Of a stretch of 64,000 nucleotides of DNA, positions 1-10,912 are shown one piece after another (position 1 is the stretch's first letter; each line of letters begins with the position of its first letter). The translations under genes were made by a program, and so were the position numbers. Under the pieces are notes generated by a model. That model ran no database searches. It was not told where the DNA came from and worked only from the letters and a program-made list of their open reading frames with translations. Source of the DNA: Cladocopium goreaui (taxonomy: Eukaryota > Sar > Dinophyceae > Suessiales > Symbiodiniaceae). The DNA lies in assembly GCA_947184155.2 (NCBI GenBank), contig CAMXCT020006756.1, forward strand, positions 78,001 to 142,000. Direction: 5' to 3'.

Positions 1-290
1 CGCGCCACAACGGCGTCCAATTTTTCATCTCTCATCTGGCCAGCTGGCTCCGCACCCGCCGCTTTAGCGAGCCTACTTTTCGACCCTCCGGAGCCTCCAA
101 TCATTGGAAAAACACAGTGTTTCGCGACTTTCCTGCCTTTTCGCGCATCTGCATCTTCTTTCTTCTGACTCTTTCTCTTCTGATCTTCTCTCTTCTACTC
201 TTTCTCTTCTCTCTGCCTCTTCCCTGCTCTGCTTTTCATCTGTCCATATTGTCGGAAGTTTGACTTCTAAACTTCCTTCGATCATTTACA
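1..290. other. Non-coding flank with CT-rich tract
   Basis: No convincing exon is visible. From about 150 to 240 the plus strand is a degenerate TCTTCT/TCTCTT pyrimidine tract. The two overlapping open frames here are serine/leucine-rich or arginine/glutamate-rich translations of that tract. They are better explained by composition than by coding. Confidence 0.5.
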
Positions 291-535
291 TATTCATATG
301 CATATGTATACATATACATATGTACATATGCACATATATACACATACATATTTACATAAATACATATGTATATACATACATAGATACATCGATACATAAA
401 TACACAGATACATACTTACATATATACACGCATGCATGTGCATGTATATGTGTATATGTGTATCCGGGTAAATATTTATATATGTATATATGTATAAATG
501 TAAACAAATATAGAGGTATACATGTATGCATGTAT
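290..535. repeat. ACATAT-type microsatellite
   Basis: Degenerate array of CATATG, ACATAT and ACATACAT words. Open frames across it encode only tyrosine/isoleucine/histidine-rich low-complexity peptide and are not genes. Confidence 0.9.
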
Positions 536-630
536 ATTGCCACGACTACCGCGTGTAAAGGTGCCAATGATCCAGCTTCTTTCCTGTTTGCACAGATCCA
601 GATACCTGATAGCGACCACAGCAGAGTAGA

Positions 631-815
631 TTGTGGGGAGGACCTAAGAAAGACTTCATGCCAACTAGGGTACTTCCAAGCTTGGATTTGAATGCACCTT
701 TTGATTACAGGGCCTCAGAAGTGGATCTTATTATAGTAGATGAAACAGGCCCTGTGGATAAGTTCCCTAAGGCCAGAGTACTACTAGACTACTTGATGGA
801 ATCCGATTGGCAGCC
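631..815 (+). CDS. Orphan open frame, possible exon or element remnant
   Basis: About 60 codons between two microsatellites read with normal, non-repetitive composition (for example [20 protein letters not shown]). There is no ATG at the left end; the frame merely opens at a TTG. I do not recognise a family. It could be an exon of a gene to the left of the window or a piece of an old retroelement polyprotein. No clear acceptor or donor fixes its ends. The frame runs on into the next microsatellite, so the true right end is earlier than the ORF end. Confidence 0.3.
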
Positions 816-1862
816 CATATATGTATTTATATATATACACATATATTTTTATATGTATGTATCTATAAATGTATAAACATAACATATATATATATAGGTA
901 TATATACATGTGTGTATATATGTATACATGAATATATATATATATATATGTAAATTTAAATATATATATATATGTAAATAGATATATATATATATGCAAA
1001 TATATATATGTAGATATATGTAATATGTTTGTTTTTTTATTTCAATATATATATATATATATATATGCATATATTGATACATTTTATTTTTGAAAATAAT
1101 TCATGTATTTATTTGTATATATATATGCATATCTTTGTATTTATATATGCATATATGTATATATATATATATATATTTGCAAATGTAAATTCATATATAT
1201 GTATGTATGTATGTATGTAATGTAATGTATGTATGTATGTATGTATGTATGTATGTATGTATATGTATATATATATATATGTTTTTATTTTTTATTTTTA
1301 TATGTATGTATACAAATGTTGAAATAATTATATATATGTATATAGGTATATATATATATGTATAAATATATGTGTACATTTGTATATATATATATATTTA
1401 TGTATATATATATATATGTGTACATATATAAGTATATATAATATATGTGTATATGTGTCTATAAATGTTTATGAATGTAAATACATGTAAATATATGTAC
1501 ATATATGTATATATATATATATTATTTCATATTTATACATATTTTTTAAATGTGTTATATGTGTATATATGTATATATTTATTTTGCTGTATATATATAT
1601 GTGTATTTGTATATATATTTTTTTTTGCAAATGTATATATATATATAATTATATATGTGTATATATGTATATTTGTAAACTTGTGTATAGATGTTTTTTG
1701 TACTTTTACAATGTGCCTATGTGTAAAATACATATTCATGGTTATGAATATCTGTGTGCGTATTTATGCGTATATCTATTTGTATATCTGCAGGTTGTTA
1801 TTGCATATGCCTGTGCACATATGAATATGTATATATATATATTACTGTTATATTTACGTATG
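816..1862. repeat. Long AT-rich microsatellite tract (TATA, TATG, TGTA words)
   Basis: About 1 kb made mostly of TA dinucleotide runs, GTAT/TATG tetramers and a clean (ATGT)n block near 1199-1262. Several long open frames on both strands are pure tyrosine/isoleucine/valine peptides and are artefacts of the repeat. Confidence 0.92.
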
Positions 1863-3020
1863 CTGTATTTGTATCTGTACCTTTATCCATTTTTTTCTTG
1901 ATTGGCATCACTTTTTCATGGATCTGCACCAAGGCGGATGACCGAGACCCAGGCTGATTGGTATGGGAACTGGGAACTACTTGGTTTGGTTGCAACTAAC
2001 TTTCAGATGATGCGAAAATTTGGATGCACTTTGATGTAGTTCCTTTTTCGTCCTGGTTATTAATGTTGTTTCAATTTAATCGGAGGTGCCAGGACATCAT
2101 TTTTGCAGAGTGGTGCAGTGCAGTGGCTAATACGAGAGATGAAAAATCGAAGGGTTTAATGCTATATTTATACAAACGGGGAAACCTTTCTGAAGTGGAA
2201 ATCGGAAACCCCAAATTTCCCAGTGCTGTTTGCTCTTAAAAGCCATTTCGGTCTCTGTCGCCAGGTTTGCTAGACGTCGATGAACCGGAATGCGCCACCC
2301 GGCAGTAAACTGGAGCATGCTACACGTCGATGAACCAGGTTTCCGTCATATTTCCTCTACAAATATGTTTTGTTTTTGGGGTCAACCACCATTTGACCAA
2401 AAAAGTGATGAGTTCAGCCGATGACAATGTGAAATAGAAGGACCTGTGCATCAAACCCTTGACCAGGGGGTGTGTACAGCAGTCACCTTGGAGATCAGCT
2501 GCGGGCAGTTGCTGCATTGCAAGGAACTACAACATCCGTGAAAGAATGGCAAACCGATTTGAGGTGCCATCGGTCGCGACCGCAGTTTCACCACTGCAAA
2601 TGGGTTTGACCAAAAATAGGATACCCCCAACCCAATGATTTATCAACATTATCCCTCCCCATTAAAGTGGTCCCCATCTCCAGACACATCCACGTTGTTG
2701 TAGTTGCACTAAATTCCTGCGGTTTTTACAAGTTCCGTGAGGGTGACCAGCTGTATTGACTAGGATCGCGTTTCTGTGGATGGCTCAAGCTTGGCGTAGG
2801 GAAGAAAACAAGGCGCAACAGAAAAGTGTCAGGTTGGAAGTCTTCTGATCAATGGAGGGTAGCAAGATGTGACAGTCTTTGGAAAGATGATCCAACATTC
2901 TCCCCGACGGTTGCAGCAAAATTCCAAAATTCTGAGTGTTTCTAGTACCAGTCTCCTGTTTTTTTTTTTCCTCCATTTTGGTGCCTCAAAAACGTGGCCC
3001 CTTGGGATTCACCGGGTGCC
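1863..3020. other. Intergenic or intronic DNA, no gene seen
   Basis: Unique-looking sequence without a supported exon. The short open frames in all six frames lack paired splice sites and have no recognisable motif. A pyrimidine-rich run at 2957-2972 lies upstream of the first supported exon and may serve its acceptor. Confidence 0.4.
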
Positions 3021-3176
3021 ATGGTGCCTGCCATGTTCTCCACCAGTGTGCTGGAGCGCCGCAAGTCACTGGACCCAGAGATGGTGCGGCAGCTGGAAGT
3101 CAGCGAGGGCATCTTCGTGGATAAGGAGAATCGGCCACCGAAGGCTGGAAATGGAGCCATCAAGGAAGCTGTGAAG
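3021..3176 (+). CDS. Coiled-coil gene, first supported exon (possible start)
   Basis: The frame begins with an ATG at 3021 and reads MVPAMFSTSVLERRKSL, followed by a charged, proline-containing stretch (FVDKENRPPKAGNG). It ends in AAG before a GTGAAG donor; a second donor lies 6 bases on. An acceptor inside the codon run, at the CCACCAG before 3051, would make this an internal exon instead, so the start is undecided. The following exons are in the same orientation, and most are in compatible phase. If the gene has a motor or other N-terminal domain, it is not visible in this window. Confidence 0.6.
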
Positions 3177-3863
3177 GTGAAGGTGGGGGATGGCTATGGA
3201 TTGGGTGGGTGGTTTGTCCAGTTTTTTTTTCGAACCTTTAGGGCTATTTTCATGGGGATATTGTTACGCTTGTTGTGTGTACCACATTTTCAGAACACAT
3301 TTGATTTGGAGAGTGGGGTGGTAGCAGGGTCCAGGGTGGTGGGAATCAGTTTCAGAGTGGAAAAGTCAAGTAGAGGCTGAGAGAGCAAAAGATGAATGGG
3401 AGATTTTTTTATCTTTTGGATGCCATCAGGAAGGTCAAACTCCGCCATTGGAGAATGGAATCAGTGGCCCCAGCATGGATGGGTCAAAATCGCCTAAGTT
3501 TGATGTTTTGAAGTGGCTTAAGGTTTTTGGAAAGAAAGGTACAGCCCCCCTTGGTCAACCCCAACCCTGATGGCTTTGCGATTTTCTTCTCTTCATAATG
3601 GGCTTGATGGAACATGTCCAGCCAATCCGCGGTTCCAAATTCTAAAATCCACTTTCCTGCCCAACCTTTGATGTGTTTATGGGACCAAATTCCCTTCCCA
3701 AGACATGAAACATGAGCTTGATGGTTTACTGTGCCAGAAATCACTCAAATCACTGGTTCTCAAGGTATTTTGGATTCATCCCTTCAGCATCATTGCTATG
3801 AAAATTGCCACAAGTCAAATCATGTTAAATCCAAATCCCAATTTTGTCTCCGTAAATCCCCAG

Positions 3864-4013
3864 ACCCGCCAGGATCTGGGAGACTGGTGGCTCCAGCAAC
3901 GTCGTGTGGACGAGTTGCAGCAGCAGCAGAGCTTGGAGGAGCGCCGGGTCAGTCGTGATGGAGCCAAGGGCCAGTGGCAGAGACGTTGCGAAGAGTTGGA
4001 AGCGGAGAGTCAG
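3864..4013 (+). CDS. Coiled-coil gene exon (Gln/Glu/Arg rich)
   Basis: After a CAG acceptor the frame encodes 50 residues of clear helix-forming, coiled-coil composition: TRQDLGDWWLQQRRVDELQQ, then QRRCEELEAESQ. A GC donor (GCACCG) at 4014 leaves phase 0, which matches the phase-0 start of the next exon. GT alternatives nearby break the frame. Confidence 0.7.
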
Positions 4014-4646
4014 GCACCGCGGGATGGGTCAGATATGGGGGGGCTTAAAATGGGGGATGCCCAAAAACATCCAAAAACCATAGGTTTCAATACTAAAATT
4101 TGGTCTAATGACCCCATTGTAGGAAACCTTCACATATGATGCATATTTGCATACTGACATTGATGCCCAGGTACATTCAGAGTTACAATTGTTCATTGTG
4201 TTTATGTTGAAATATATATACCTGTAACCCCAAAGAAGAAGCGGCAAAAATGAATGGGACCATGCGCTGGTCGGGGATGAATCCATCCTGCTATAAATAC
4301 CAGTATTTTTGGTGTGCAAAACCAGGGTGAAAAAGTGGTCCCCTAGCAGCAGATTTCTGGTGCCCAGCTCGATTGATCCAAATCTGTGTGTTTCTTGCCA
4401 AATTTAGGATGCGAGTGAATCCGACATCATTGCTACCAAGTAATATGGTAGAAATCGTTGGCGGACTATACCCCTTAATCCCAGCCCACTAATACTAAAA
4501 ATCCCCTAGAACCGATGGTTTAATAGGGGATTTCCACTTATTTGGGACCATTTACAGTAAGGGGTGTTTAAAAATTAGGGGGATGGGATTAGAAATGAAC
4601 CTTTCGGGGTTTCGATTCACTGGAAATCTACACCATTCGACACAAG

Positions 4647-4709
4647 GCCCAAGCCAAAGAGCTATCCCAGTTGAAGGATCAGCTCAAGAGGGAGGAGGAG
4701 CAGCGGAAG
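4647..4709 (+). CDS. Coiled-coil gene exon
   Basis: Phase-0 exon of 21 codons, AQAKELSQLKDQLKREEEQR then K, with textbook heptad spacing. The donor is GTGCGG. A longer version to 4734 also stays open but leaves a phase that does not fit the next exon. Confidence 0.7.
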
Positions 4710-5422
4710 GTGCGGGAGCTGCCATGTTCCAAAGGTGGGGAAACTCGAGGAATATCCACCCAAATTAGATAAGATTGTTTTTTTTGTTGTCTGATTTGCC
4801 AGACATCAACTTTGTGATTGACCAATGAATGTAATGAATGGTAGAAGTGGAATCTCAGTGCGGAAATAGTAGGGAAGGTCAACGGGATCAACTTTGTAGT
4901 TACCGTGGTATATATGGGCATGAACCAAGGCGCATGCAGCCCCTACCAACAGTGGGACTCACAAGTAGGATGGTTTCGATCTCTCAACATCAATGGATCG
5001 AAATTGAAATGGTTTGGAGAGCCCAGTAAATCTCACGAGTTTTTTTTTTAAAGTACCAAAGATTTCATATCCCAGAAAAAGGTCATTATTCCAAGCACAT
5101 GGGCTGACACAGCTTGAACACACGACCAAAAGCGAAACACAACACCTCAACTTAAGGGGAATCACAAGTTGACGCCTCAACTTTTGGGGTCTCAAAATTT
5201 CAGATGTCCCAACAAAAACCATTCCCAGCGGTCCAACAATTCGCACTTGGATGACTGTCGTATTCGGCTTTGGCGGTAATAACCCTGGTTTCCCATACCT
5301 CCCCGCAGGAACCAAGGCATCCTAAGGCCTGATCCCTATTGGATCATCCCAGAAATTGTAATGACCCGGTTTACCAAGTCCCCTCGGAGTTAGCCCACGA
5401 ATTCCTGGGGTCCCGTTGACAG

Positions 5423-5483
5423 GCTCAAGCTGAACGCTTCCAGCTGATCCTCAAAGGTTCCGAGGCTGTGGATCGTCTCGCAG
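5423..5483 (+). CDS. Coiled-coil gene exon with GC donor
   Basis: Reads AQAERFQLILKGSEAVDRLA and one further base. The donor GCGAGA leaves phase 1, exactly what the next exon (two leading bases before TTG CAG) needs. A shorter form ending at 5456 with a GT donor gives the same phase and cannot be excluded. Confidence 0.6.
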
Positions 5484-5672
5484 GCGAGACTGGAAGCCGT
5501 TGACGCCAAGTGACACCAAGTGGCATTTCTGACCTTGTGTAACTGTTATAACTTGATGCAACTTGTGTATTCGCCTTGTATCTTGTTGTTATGGCAGCAC
5601 CAACTCATCAGTCGGGTTGGACAACAATGTAAATAGTCACAGTTTCCAATTGCATCGACTCATTTGGACAAG

Positions 5673-5731
5673 GCTTGCAGAAGCTGCAAGAGCAAATGCA
5701 GAAGCTGCAAGAGAAGTCTTCTATGCAAGAG
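5673..5731 (+). CDS. Coiled-coil gene exon (LQKLQEQMQKLQEK)
   Basis: Encodes LQKLQEQMQKLQEKSSMQE, a short tandem-like leucine/glutamine heptad segment. The GT donor at 5737 leaves a phase that runs into a stop in the next exon. A GA donor (GACCAG) at 5732 leaves phase 0, which fits. GA donors are reported in dinoflagellates, but this one is inferred. Confidence 0.6.
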
Positions 5732-5920
5732 GACCAGTGACATCCAGTGACCAGCAGTGGTTCTGGTTGTAGTTGCGTGGTTGTCCTTATGAGATTCTTG
5801 CGTTGATTTTTGTTTGGCAATCTACTTGGGTTGAAATCCAGCTCCTAAGATATTTTGCCATGCGGAAATCAGAAACTCACCGCCAATCACTGCTGCTTCA
5901 ACGATAGACCACTCTTCCAG

Positions 5921-5943
5921 GAAGAATTGGAAGCCTTGACCAG
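5921..5943 (+). CDS. Coiled-coil gene micro-exon (EELEALT)
   Basis: A 23-base exon between TTCCAG and GTGTGG. It reads EELEALT and leaves AG, completed by the first G of the next exon to give Arg. Its small size makes it weak alone; phase agreement on the 3' side supports it. Confidence 0.55.
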
Positions 5944-6161
5944 GTGTGGGCACTTGTTTGGACTGTGCAGGTTATCAGACTGGCCTGGCTTGGAAGTGGT
6001 GGAAGGGATGAGTTTTTGTGGATTGCAGTCTCCATTGCTGGTTGTCAGGGTCCACAGATACCGAAAGTTGAGTTGCGGAGTGTCGAGTGTCCGTTTCGGT
6101 GGGACTGACAGGCGCAACATTCCACCCCATTTTGCAACATAGCTGGTACACCTGTCCTCAG

Positions 6162-6231
6162 GACAAAGAAAGACGCAGAACAGCGTAGCCTGCATAGCCT
6201 CTGTACGCAGACAGATGCTGAAGAATCTGAG
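6162..6231 (+). CDS. Coiled-coil gene exon
   Basis: One leading base then 23 codons, TKKDAEQRSLHSLCTQTDAE then ESE V-type acidic residues. The CAG acceptor and GTGGAG donor leave phase 0, matching the next exon. The CTQTDAE wording resembles the QTD turns often found in coiled-coil cytoskeletal proteins, but that is only a resemblance. Confidence 0.65.
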
Positions 6232-6337
6232 GTGGAGTTGGGCACTGGCGGTTCATCTAAGTGGAGATTCCATTAGACTTAATTGCTTGTAAAAGATCCG
6301 CAGATTTCCAGTTTTTGCTGATTTTCAACATTGGCAG

Positions 6338-6406
6338 GCTGTGGTCCATCAGCTGCAGGAGGAACGTGCCAGGGGAGCTTCCAGTTGTGGGGAGGGTGAC
6401 TGGTTG
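6338..6406 (+). CDS. Coiled-coil gene exon
   Basis: Phase-0 exon reading AVVHQLQEERARGASSCGEG then DWL, with a GTACCG donor. A nearer GTGACT donor would put the next exon out of frame, so the longer form is preferred. Confidence 0.6.
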
Positions 6407-6928
6407 GTACCGTGAAAGTCTTTCCCTTCACCAAGAAAGCATCCCTTGATTTTCACGGCAAGTTACTTTTTTGCCATCAAAAGATCACTCTATGCGGTTT
6501 AATTTTCACTTCGTTGGAAAGATATCTAACATTTGCCATGCTCAGTCGTTTATGGTTCTAAGATGGGACCTTGAGATTTCGGGTATTGTCTCACAAACGA
6601 GGGGGATGGAGTCCTGTGCATGATATATGATTGTGGGGAGATGAGCTCGAGCAAAGCCAACTTGGAAAAAGAATGCATTTGCATCTGCATGCGTGTCGGA
6701 CAGAGTAAATGATTATATAATATTATAATATATTATATATGTATGTATATTATGTATTCTTCACAAACATCTTTGATTGCCCTGCATTGGAGGCCATTTC
6801 GCATTCCACATTTGTTTCAGGCCATGGCTTGTCTCACAATGGGGTATACTCCAGAAACATCCATGGGGTGTGTTGGGGTTCAATCCCACATCGTTTTTGA
6901 TGACGATTTCCTATAGCGCGTTCGGTAG

Positions 6929-6982
6929 GAGCTGAAGACTGTGAAGGCAGAGGCTGAAGTACGTACAAAGTGCTACCGTCAG
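6929..6982 (+). CDS. Coiled-coil gene exon
   Basis: Exactly 18 codons, ELKTVKAEAEVRTKCYRQ, between GGTAG and GTGCCT. It is phase 0 at both ends. Confidence 0.65.
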
Positions 6983-7199
6983 GTGCCTGAACTTGAGTTG
7001 GGCAAAGGCAATTCCAATGTTTTTCGTTGCGTGCTTGTCAAATAGACAGAAATCAGAAACTTGACATTTGGCAAATTAACCGCTTAAGCGAGACTTAGAT
7101 CACATTTGCATCATTTGCAATTTTGAAGATCACGCCTAAGCTGTTCATTTCAGTACCATGGGGATAAATTCTCACCTCTTCACCATTCCCGCCAGCTAC

Positions 7200-7300
7200 A
7201 AATTCGGTTCTTCTCAAGACCAGGAAATGGCTAGTCTATTATCTATCCATCTATTTGTAATATACGTATGTATATATATATTATATTACACACATTAGAT
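7200..7300. repeat. Short AT-rich microsatellite in intron
   Basis: TATC/TATG/TATA-rich patch centred on 7255-7290, inside the 1.3-kb intron of the coiled-coil gene. No coding potential. Confidence 0.6.
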
Positions 7301-7559
7301 ACAACAATTGCAGCAGCATAGACCCCAAATAGCAAGAACGTATATTGGGTCTCTGTGGTGACGTATCAGATGTGGACATGTCTTTTTGCACTGGGTCTTT
7401 CACTGCAAGCTGTGGCCATAGACCTGAGACAAGACAGGGACAGCTGAGAAGTGGTGAGTGAAACGAGCAATACATAGCTGCATTCAGTGATGTTGCCAAG
7501 CGAGACAAGCAATGAGTGTTGTTGGATGTTGTTGGTGTTAGCGCGTATCAGTTGCATCA

Positions 7560-8150
7560 TTGCAAGATTGCAAGATTGGCAGCAAAAAGGCCCGCAGTAG
7601 GTTGTGTGTTCCTACGCGCCGGAAGAAGTCTGCGAGGCAAAGAGACCACAGAGAGTTAGTCGTGACGGTGTCGCCGCAAGCTCTCAAACAATGAAAAATG
7701 CGACGCGCGAAGGTCAAAAATGCTAATTTCACGCGCGCCGCCAAACTTCCCTTTGATCTTCCTCTTCGCCGCCTGTTCCGCCCCCGCCTCCTCCCCCTGT
7801 CTCCCCTTGTTCCCTTAATCGAATACCTACAGGTTGCATTCCTGCACGCCTCCCCTGTTCCCTTTTTTCGCCTTGTTACCCCAAATACAATCCAAAAAAA
7901 CACTTGTTTTGCAGTTTGCAAAACTTCTTGGCAAACAAAATGGCAGCGGCAGCCAAGAGCAGCCGAGAACGAAATCCACCAGAAAAGGGGCAATTTGGGA
8001 GACAGCTTCGGAGACAAGGCGGTAGCGGCGGCTAAGAGCGGTTTTAAAGCGAAATTTCACAAGGGAAACAGACAATAGACAAATCTGGGAGAAAGGGGGA
8101 GCGGCAGAGACAATTTGAGAAGGCGGAATCAGCCACCAGCCCATTGAAAA
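7560..8150. other. CGCG-containing, CT/GA-skewed island in intron
   Basis: This block differs in composition from the AT-rich introns around it. It has several GCGCG and CGCGC words at 7696-7741, C+T-rich runs on the plus strand to about 7870 and G+A-rich runs after 8000. Open frames exist on both strands over the same bases (126 aa plus, 159 aa minus). Neither shows a domain or splice context, so neither is called as a gene. It may be a dispersed repeat. Confidence 0.35.
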
Positions 8151-8311
8151 GCAAGAATTGCTGCAACGGACGGTATTTGGAAAAATATGATATGGTGTAT
8201 ATTTGATACGCATCATTTTACAAGGGCAGTTACAATGACAAACATTTCATATCATTTCATACATCATAAATGAGTATGGTAAATTGGCATTGCGTGTAAA
8301 ATGAGTCGCAG

Positions 8312-8371
8312 GTGCAGGAGGAACTACAACGCGAGTGCGATACCTGGCAACGCCGGGCTCAGGCCCTGGAG
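8312..8371 (+). CDS. Coiled-coil gene exon
   Basis: Exactly 20 codons, VQEELQRECDTWQRRAQALE, between CGCAG and GTGGTG. It is phase 0 on both sides and clearly helical and charged. Confidence 0.7.
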
Positions 8372-8509
8372 GTGGTGCCAAAAAGTGAAGGCACGGGCCC
8401 TTGGGGATGGTGGTGGGAAACATCACCAGGAACGGTGTGGATTTGATGATTTACATGATAATATACGTGATGTATATGTATTTATGATTCTGCTATGCAT
8501 CGTTGCATA

Positions 8510-8640
8510 TTTATATACACATAACACACACACACGTGTATATATATACATATATGTGTATAAATATATATATATACATATATATATACATATATATATA
8601 CATATATATATACATATATATAGATATACATATGCATGTC
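8510..8640. repeat. TATACATATA microsatellite
   Basis: Near-perfect (TATATATACA)n array with an ACACAC start. It lies in the intron just after the VQEELQ exon. Confidence 0.9.
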
Positions 8641-8909
8641 CATGATGTTCATGAATGTACATAGTCTCTTTTTACATATGTGAAACGTGTCTACACAAAA
8701 TATCAAATTATATAGGATGCAGACACTCTGTATGGTATATGCTAATGTATATATAATCTGCTGGTATCAATGGTCGGGGTGGCAGAAACAAGGTTTTGAA
8801 TTCCATCCCCAACAAGTGGATTCAGCACTAGTTAAGAAACATTGGACACACAAATTTCTACTTTTATTTTTAAACAGGTATTGAGTGTGTGAATATGCAC
8901 GCAAATAAG

Positions 8910-8952
8910 GGTATTACTGAATTGGAGAGACAAACAGCAGCTTGGGATGGCG
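8910..8952 (+). CDS. Coiled-coil gene exon with GC donor
   Basis: Reads GITELERQTAAWDG plus one base, after AATAAG and before GCTAAA. The phase left over joins to the next exon as Gly-Cys. The acceptor lacks a good pyrimidine tract, so support comes mainly from the two-sided phase match. Confidence 0.45.
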
Positions 8953-9324
8953 GCTAAACGAACTGCTCATGGTCTCTGCCACGAGAAGGATTTACTTTAG
9001 AGGGTCGTGACATAGGAGAGGTCTCACATTCAAGGACTAAATGGAAGGGTGATGTCGTCTCCGTCTATGACAATTATCAGGATGGAATTGGTCAGATTCA
9101 TTTTTAGACCTGTGCAGACTGAGATAAATGCAAATGGTTATACCTCTTCAAGAAGATGTGGGGTGAGGAAACATATCGTGCTCCCCGAAATCACTACATT
9201 TATACTACTCACCACCCCTTTGTGGGTCCATTGGTATCCCAGTTTCGACCCATAAAAATTATTTGATAAATAACTCCAGTCAGGTAACTGAAATGGAATT
9301 ACTGTGCCATATATTGCCATACTC

Positions 9325-9520
9325 TGATGATATATACAGTATGTATATATAAATATATACATACATATTGTGTATGTATACTGCGTATATCCATACATAA
9401 GCAAATGAATAGATAAACAAGTAAATGAATAAATATACATAAATATATTGTTATTGTCATTATTGTTATTATTATAATTGTATATGTGTGTATGTATATA
9501 TATATATATAAATATGTGTA
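9325..9520. repeat. AT-rich microsatellite (TATATA, ATTGTT words)
   Basis: Mixed simple-sequence tract including a TTATTGTCATTATTGTTATT patch and a final (TA)n run. Minus-strand open frames across it (166 and 227 aa) are partly repeat-encoded and were rejected. Confidence 0.85.
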
Positions 9521-9577
9521 GATTTGGAGTGTTCCCTTGCATAAGCCTTCCACATTTCTTTTTTGCCAGTGGGCCAG

Positions 9578-9651
9578 GCTGCAAAGCCTGTGAAACCCTT
9601 CTTGCCGAAGGGCGAGAGCTGAGTAGCACTGTCGCCATGTTGAAGGAGACG
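9578..9651 (+). CDS. Coiled-coil gene exon
   Basis: Two leading bases then CKACETLLAEGRELSSTVAM followed by LKET, ending before a GTTGAA donor in phase 0. There is a good pyrimidine tract just upstream. Confidence 0.65.
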
Positions 9652-9761
9652 GTTGAACCGAGCGGTGCTCCATGCTGAAATCAAAAAAAAAACTGGTAAA
9701 TCTGCAAAGCACCTGAGCACCTGATGGAGATGGTGCTGATCGTGCTGTCTTGAGCCCACAG

Positions 9762-9802
9762 GAGCAGTGCGAAAACCTGGAGGCGGAAACCTTAGAAAGA
9801 AG
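9762..9802 (+). CDS. Coiled-coil gene exon
   Basis: Reads EQCENLEAETLER and leaves AG, completed by the first base of the next exon to Arg. Acceptor CCCACAG, donor GTCCAA. Confidence 0.65.
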
Positions 9803-10109
9803 GTCCAATCTGATGTGGACATGTTCCATAATTTGGGTCTTTCCGTTGCATTCCGCTTCAGTTGCAGGTCTGAAACTGAAAGAGCCTACGGCATAGAAAA
9901 TATCATCGTTGTCTTCAAAGGGAACCCTTGCAAGATACAGATTTCCTTGGGAGCAAGCGGAAATGATAAAGGGTGAAGCCAAGAATAGTACCTCAGTTTT
10001 GCGATTTTTTGACTCCTTTTGGAGTCAAACAATCATTATCTCCACTTTGAGTGAACGTAACTTACCTTGGTTTGTGAGGTGGATCTTTGAATAGGGTATC
10101 CCTAAACAG

Positions 10110-10230
10110 GGAACTTCGTCTATTTCAAGACGCCAAATCATCCGAGTTTGCCGAGGTCGAAAATCAAAGCCTCCGCAGCAAGGTGGATTCGCTTCAGGAC
10201 TGGCAACGGAGACATTTGCCCTGCGGTTTG
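10110..10230 (+). CDS. Coiled-coil gene exon
   Basis: One leading base then 40 codons, including ELRLFQDAKSSEFAEVENQS and LRSKVDSLQDWQRR, with a GTGTGA donor. It joins in phase on both sides. Confidence 0.75.
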
Positions 10231-10553
10231 GTGTGAATTTGAAATACAGTTGGATGGCCAACATGCGATGCAAGACTGGGAATAGTGTCCCGTAATTCAT
10301 TTAGAGCTGCCTATCATTTTCCTCCGATTTGGTGATTTGGAGCCAGGCTTCTTCTGTTGTCTGACACTGCCAAAACCGATGAAACAGCCAAGTCTATAGG
10401 TCCGGAAAGGGGAACCCGACCATAGCCCGTGAATAAGTCTGCATCAGGAATTCAACAGTTTCTTCTCTACCATTCATAAGACGAAACCAGCCTCTTTTTC
10501 GTGGGAAGAAGCGCTTTCAGCCTGAACCAGCCCTTGATGGTGTGGTGCTGCAG

Positions 10554-10677
10554 GAGAATTTGGAGTATGTCTCCTCCTCTCACGCCGAGTTGGCTGGTCA
10601 CGCCAATCACCGCCAGAAAATTCGCCACACCATTCAGCTGAAGACGGACCGGGACAATACACGGGAGGAGATGCTCA
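10554..10677 (+). CDS. Exon with HMMR/kinesin-12 tail-like signature
   Basis: Phase-0 exon reading ENLEYVSSSHAELAGHANHR then QKIRHTIQLKTDRDNTREEM. The GHxNxxQKIxHxxxLKxxxxxxxxE pattern is the signature seen in the C-terminal coiled coil of HMMR (RHAMM) and in kinesin-12 (KIF15) tails. This is the strongest family clue for the gene. The exact 3' end is uncertain: a GC donor at 10678 and neighbouring possibilities are all within a few bases. No motor domain is seen, so the protein may be a motor-less relative or the tail of a kinesin whose motor exons lie elsewhere. Confidence 0.65.
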
Positions 10678-10869
10678 GCTGCGATACAAAATCTATGATA
10701 TCTGGGGATGGTATTGCTTGGGAACATGGAAGGGAAACCTGACTTCTATGTGAGTCTTCCAGGAAGTAAGGATTGCTTGATCTTGACTGGGAAGGATGAT
10801 GGTGAGGCCCCAAAGTCACATAAATCAGCCGGTGAACTTCGCACAAGTCGCTGCAATGAGGAACTTCAG

Positions 10870-10912
10870 GTTGAAGCAGCGGATCCGTCAGCTGGAGGCA
10901 CAAGCTCACTGG
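10870..10912 (+). CDS. Coiled-coil gene exon following the HMMR-like motif
   Basis: Reads LKQRIRQLEAQA after an ACTTCAG acceptor. This continues the helical pattern of the previous exon, as HMMR/kinesin-12 tails do. The right end is approximate; the frame stays open into the intron. Confidence 0.5.

Noticed and set aside
784..1901. Multiple 60-119 codon Tyr/Ile frames
   Set aside because: Products of TA/TATG microsatellite, open on both strands because the repeat lacks in-frame stops.
4467..4600. Inverted repeat around CCCTTAATCCC and GGGATTAG
   Set aside because: Arms match only loosely with several gaps; not clearly better than chance in this AT-rich intron.
7538..8017. 159-codon minus-strand frame
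   Set aside because: Arg-rich centre mirrors the CT-rich plus strand; no motif, no splice context, and the opposite strand is equally open.
9299..9982. 227-codon minus-strand frame
   Set aside because: Overlaps two phase-consistent plus-strand exons (9578-9651, 9762-9802) and ends in microsatellite-derived peptide.
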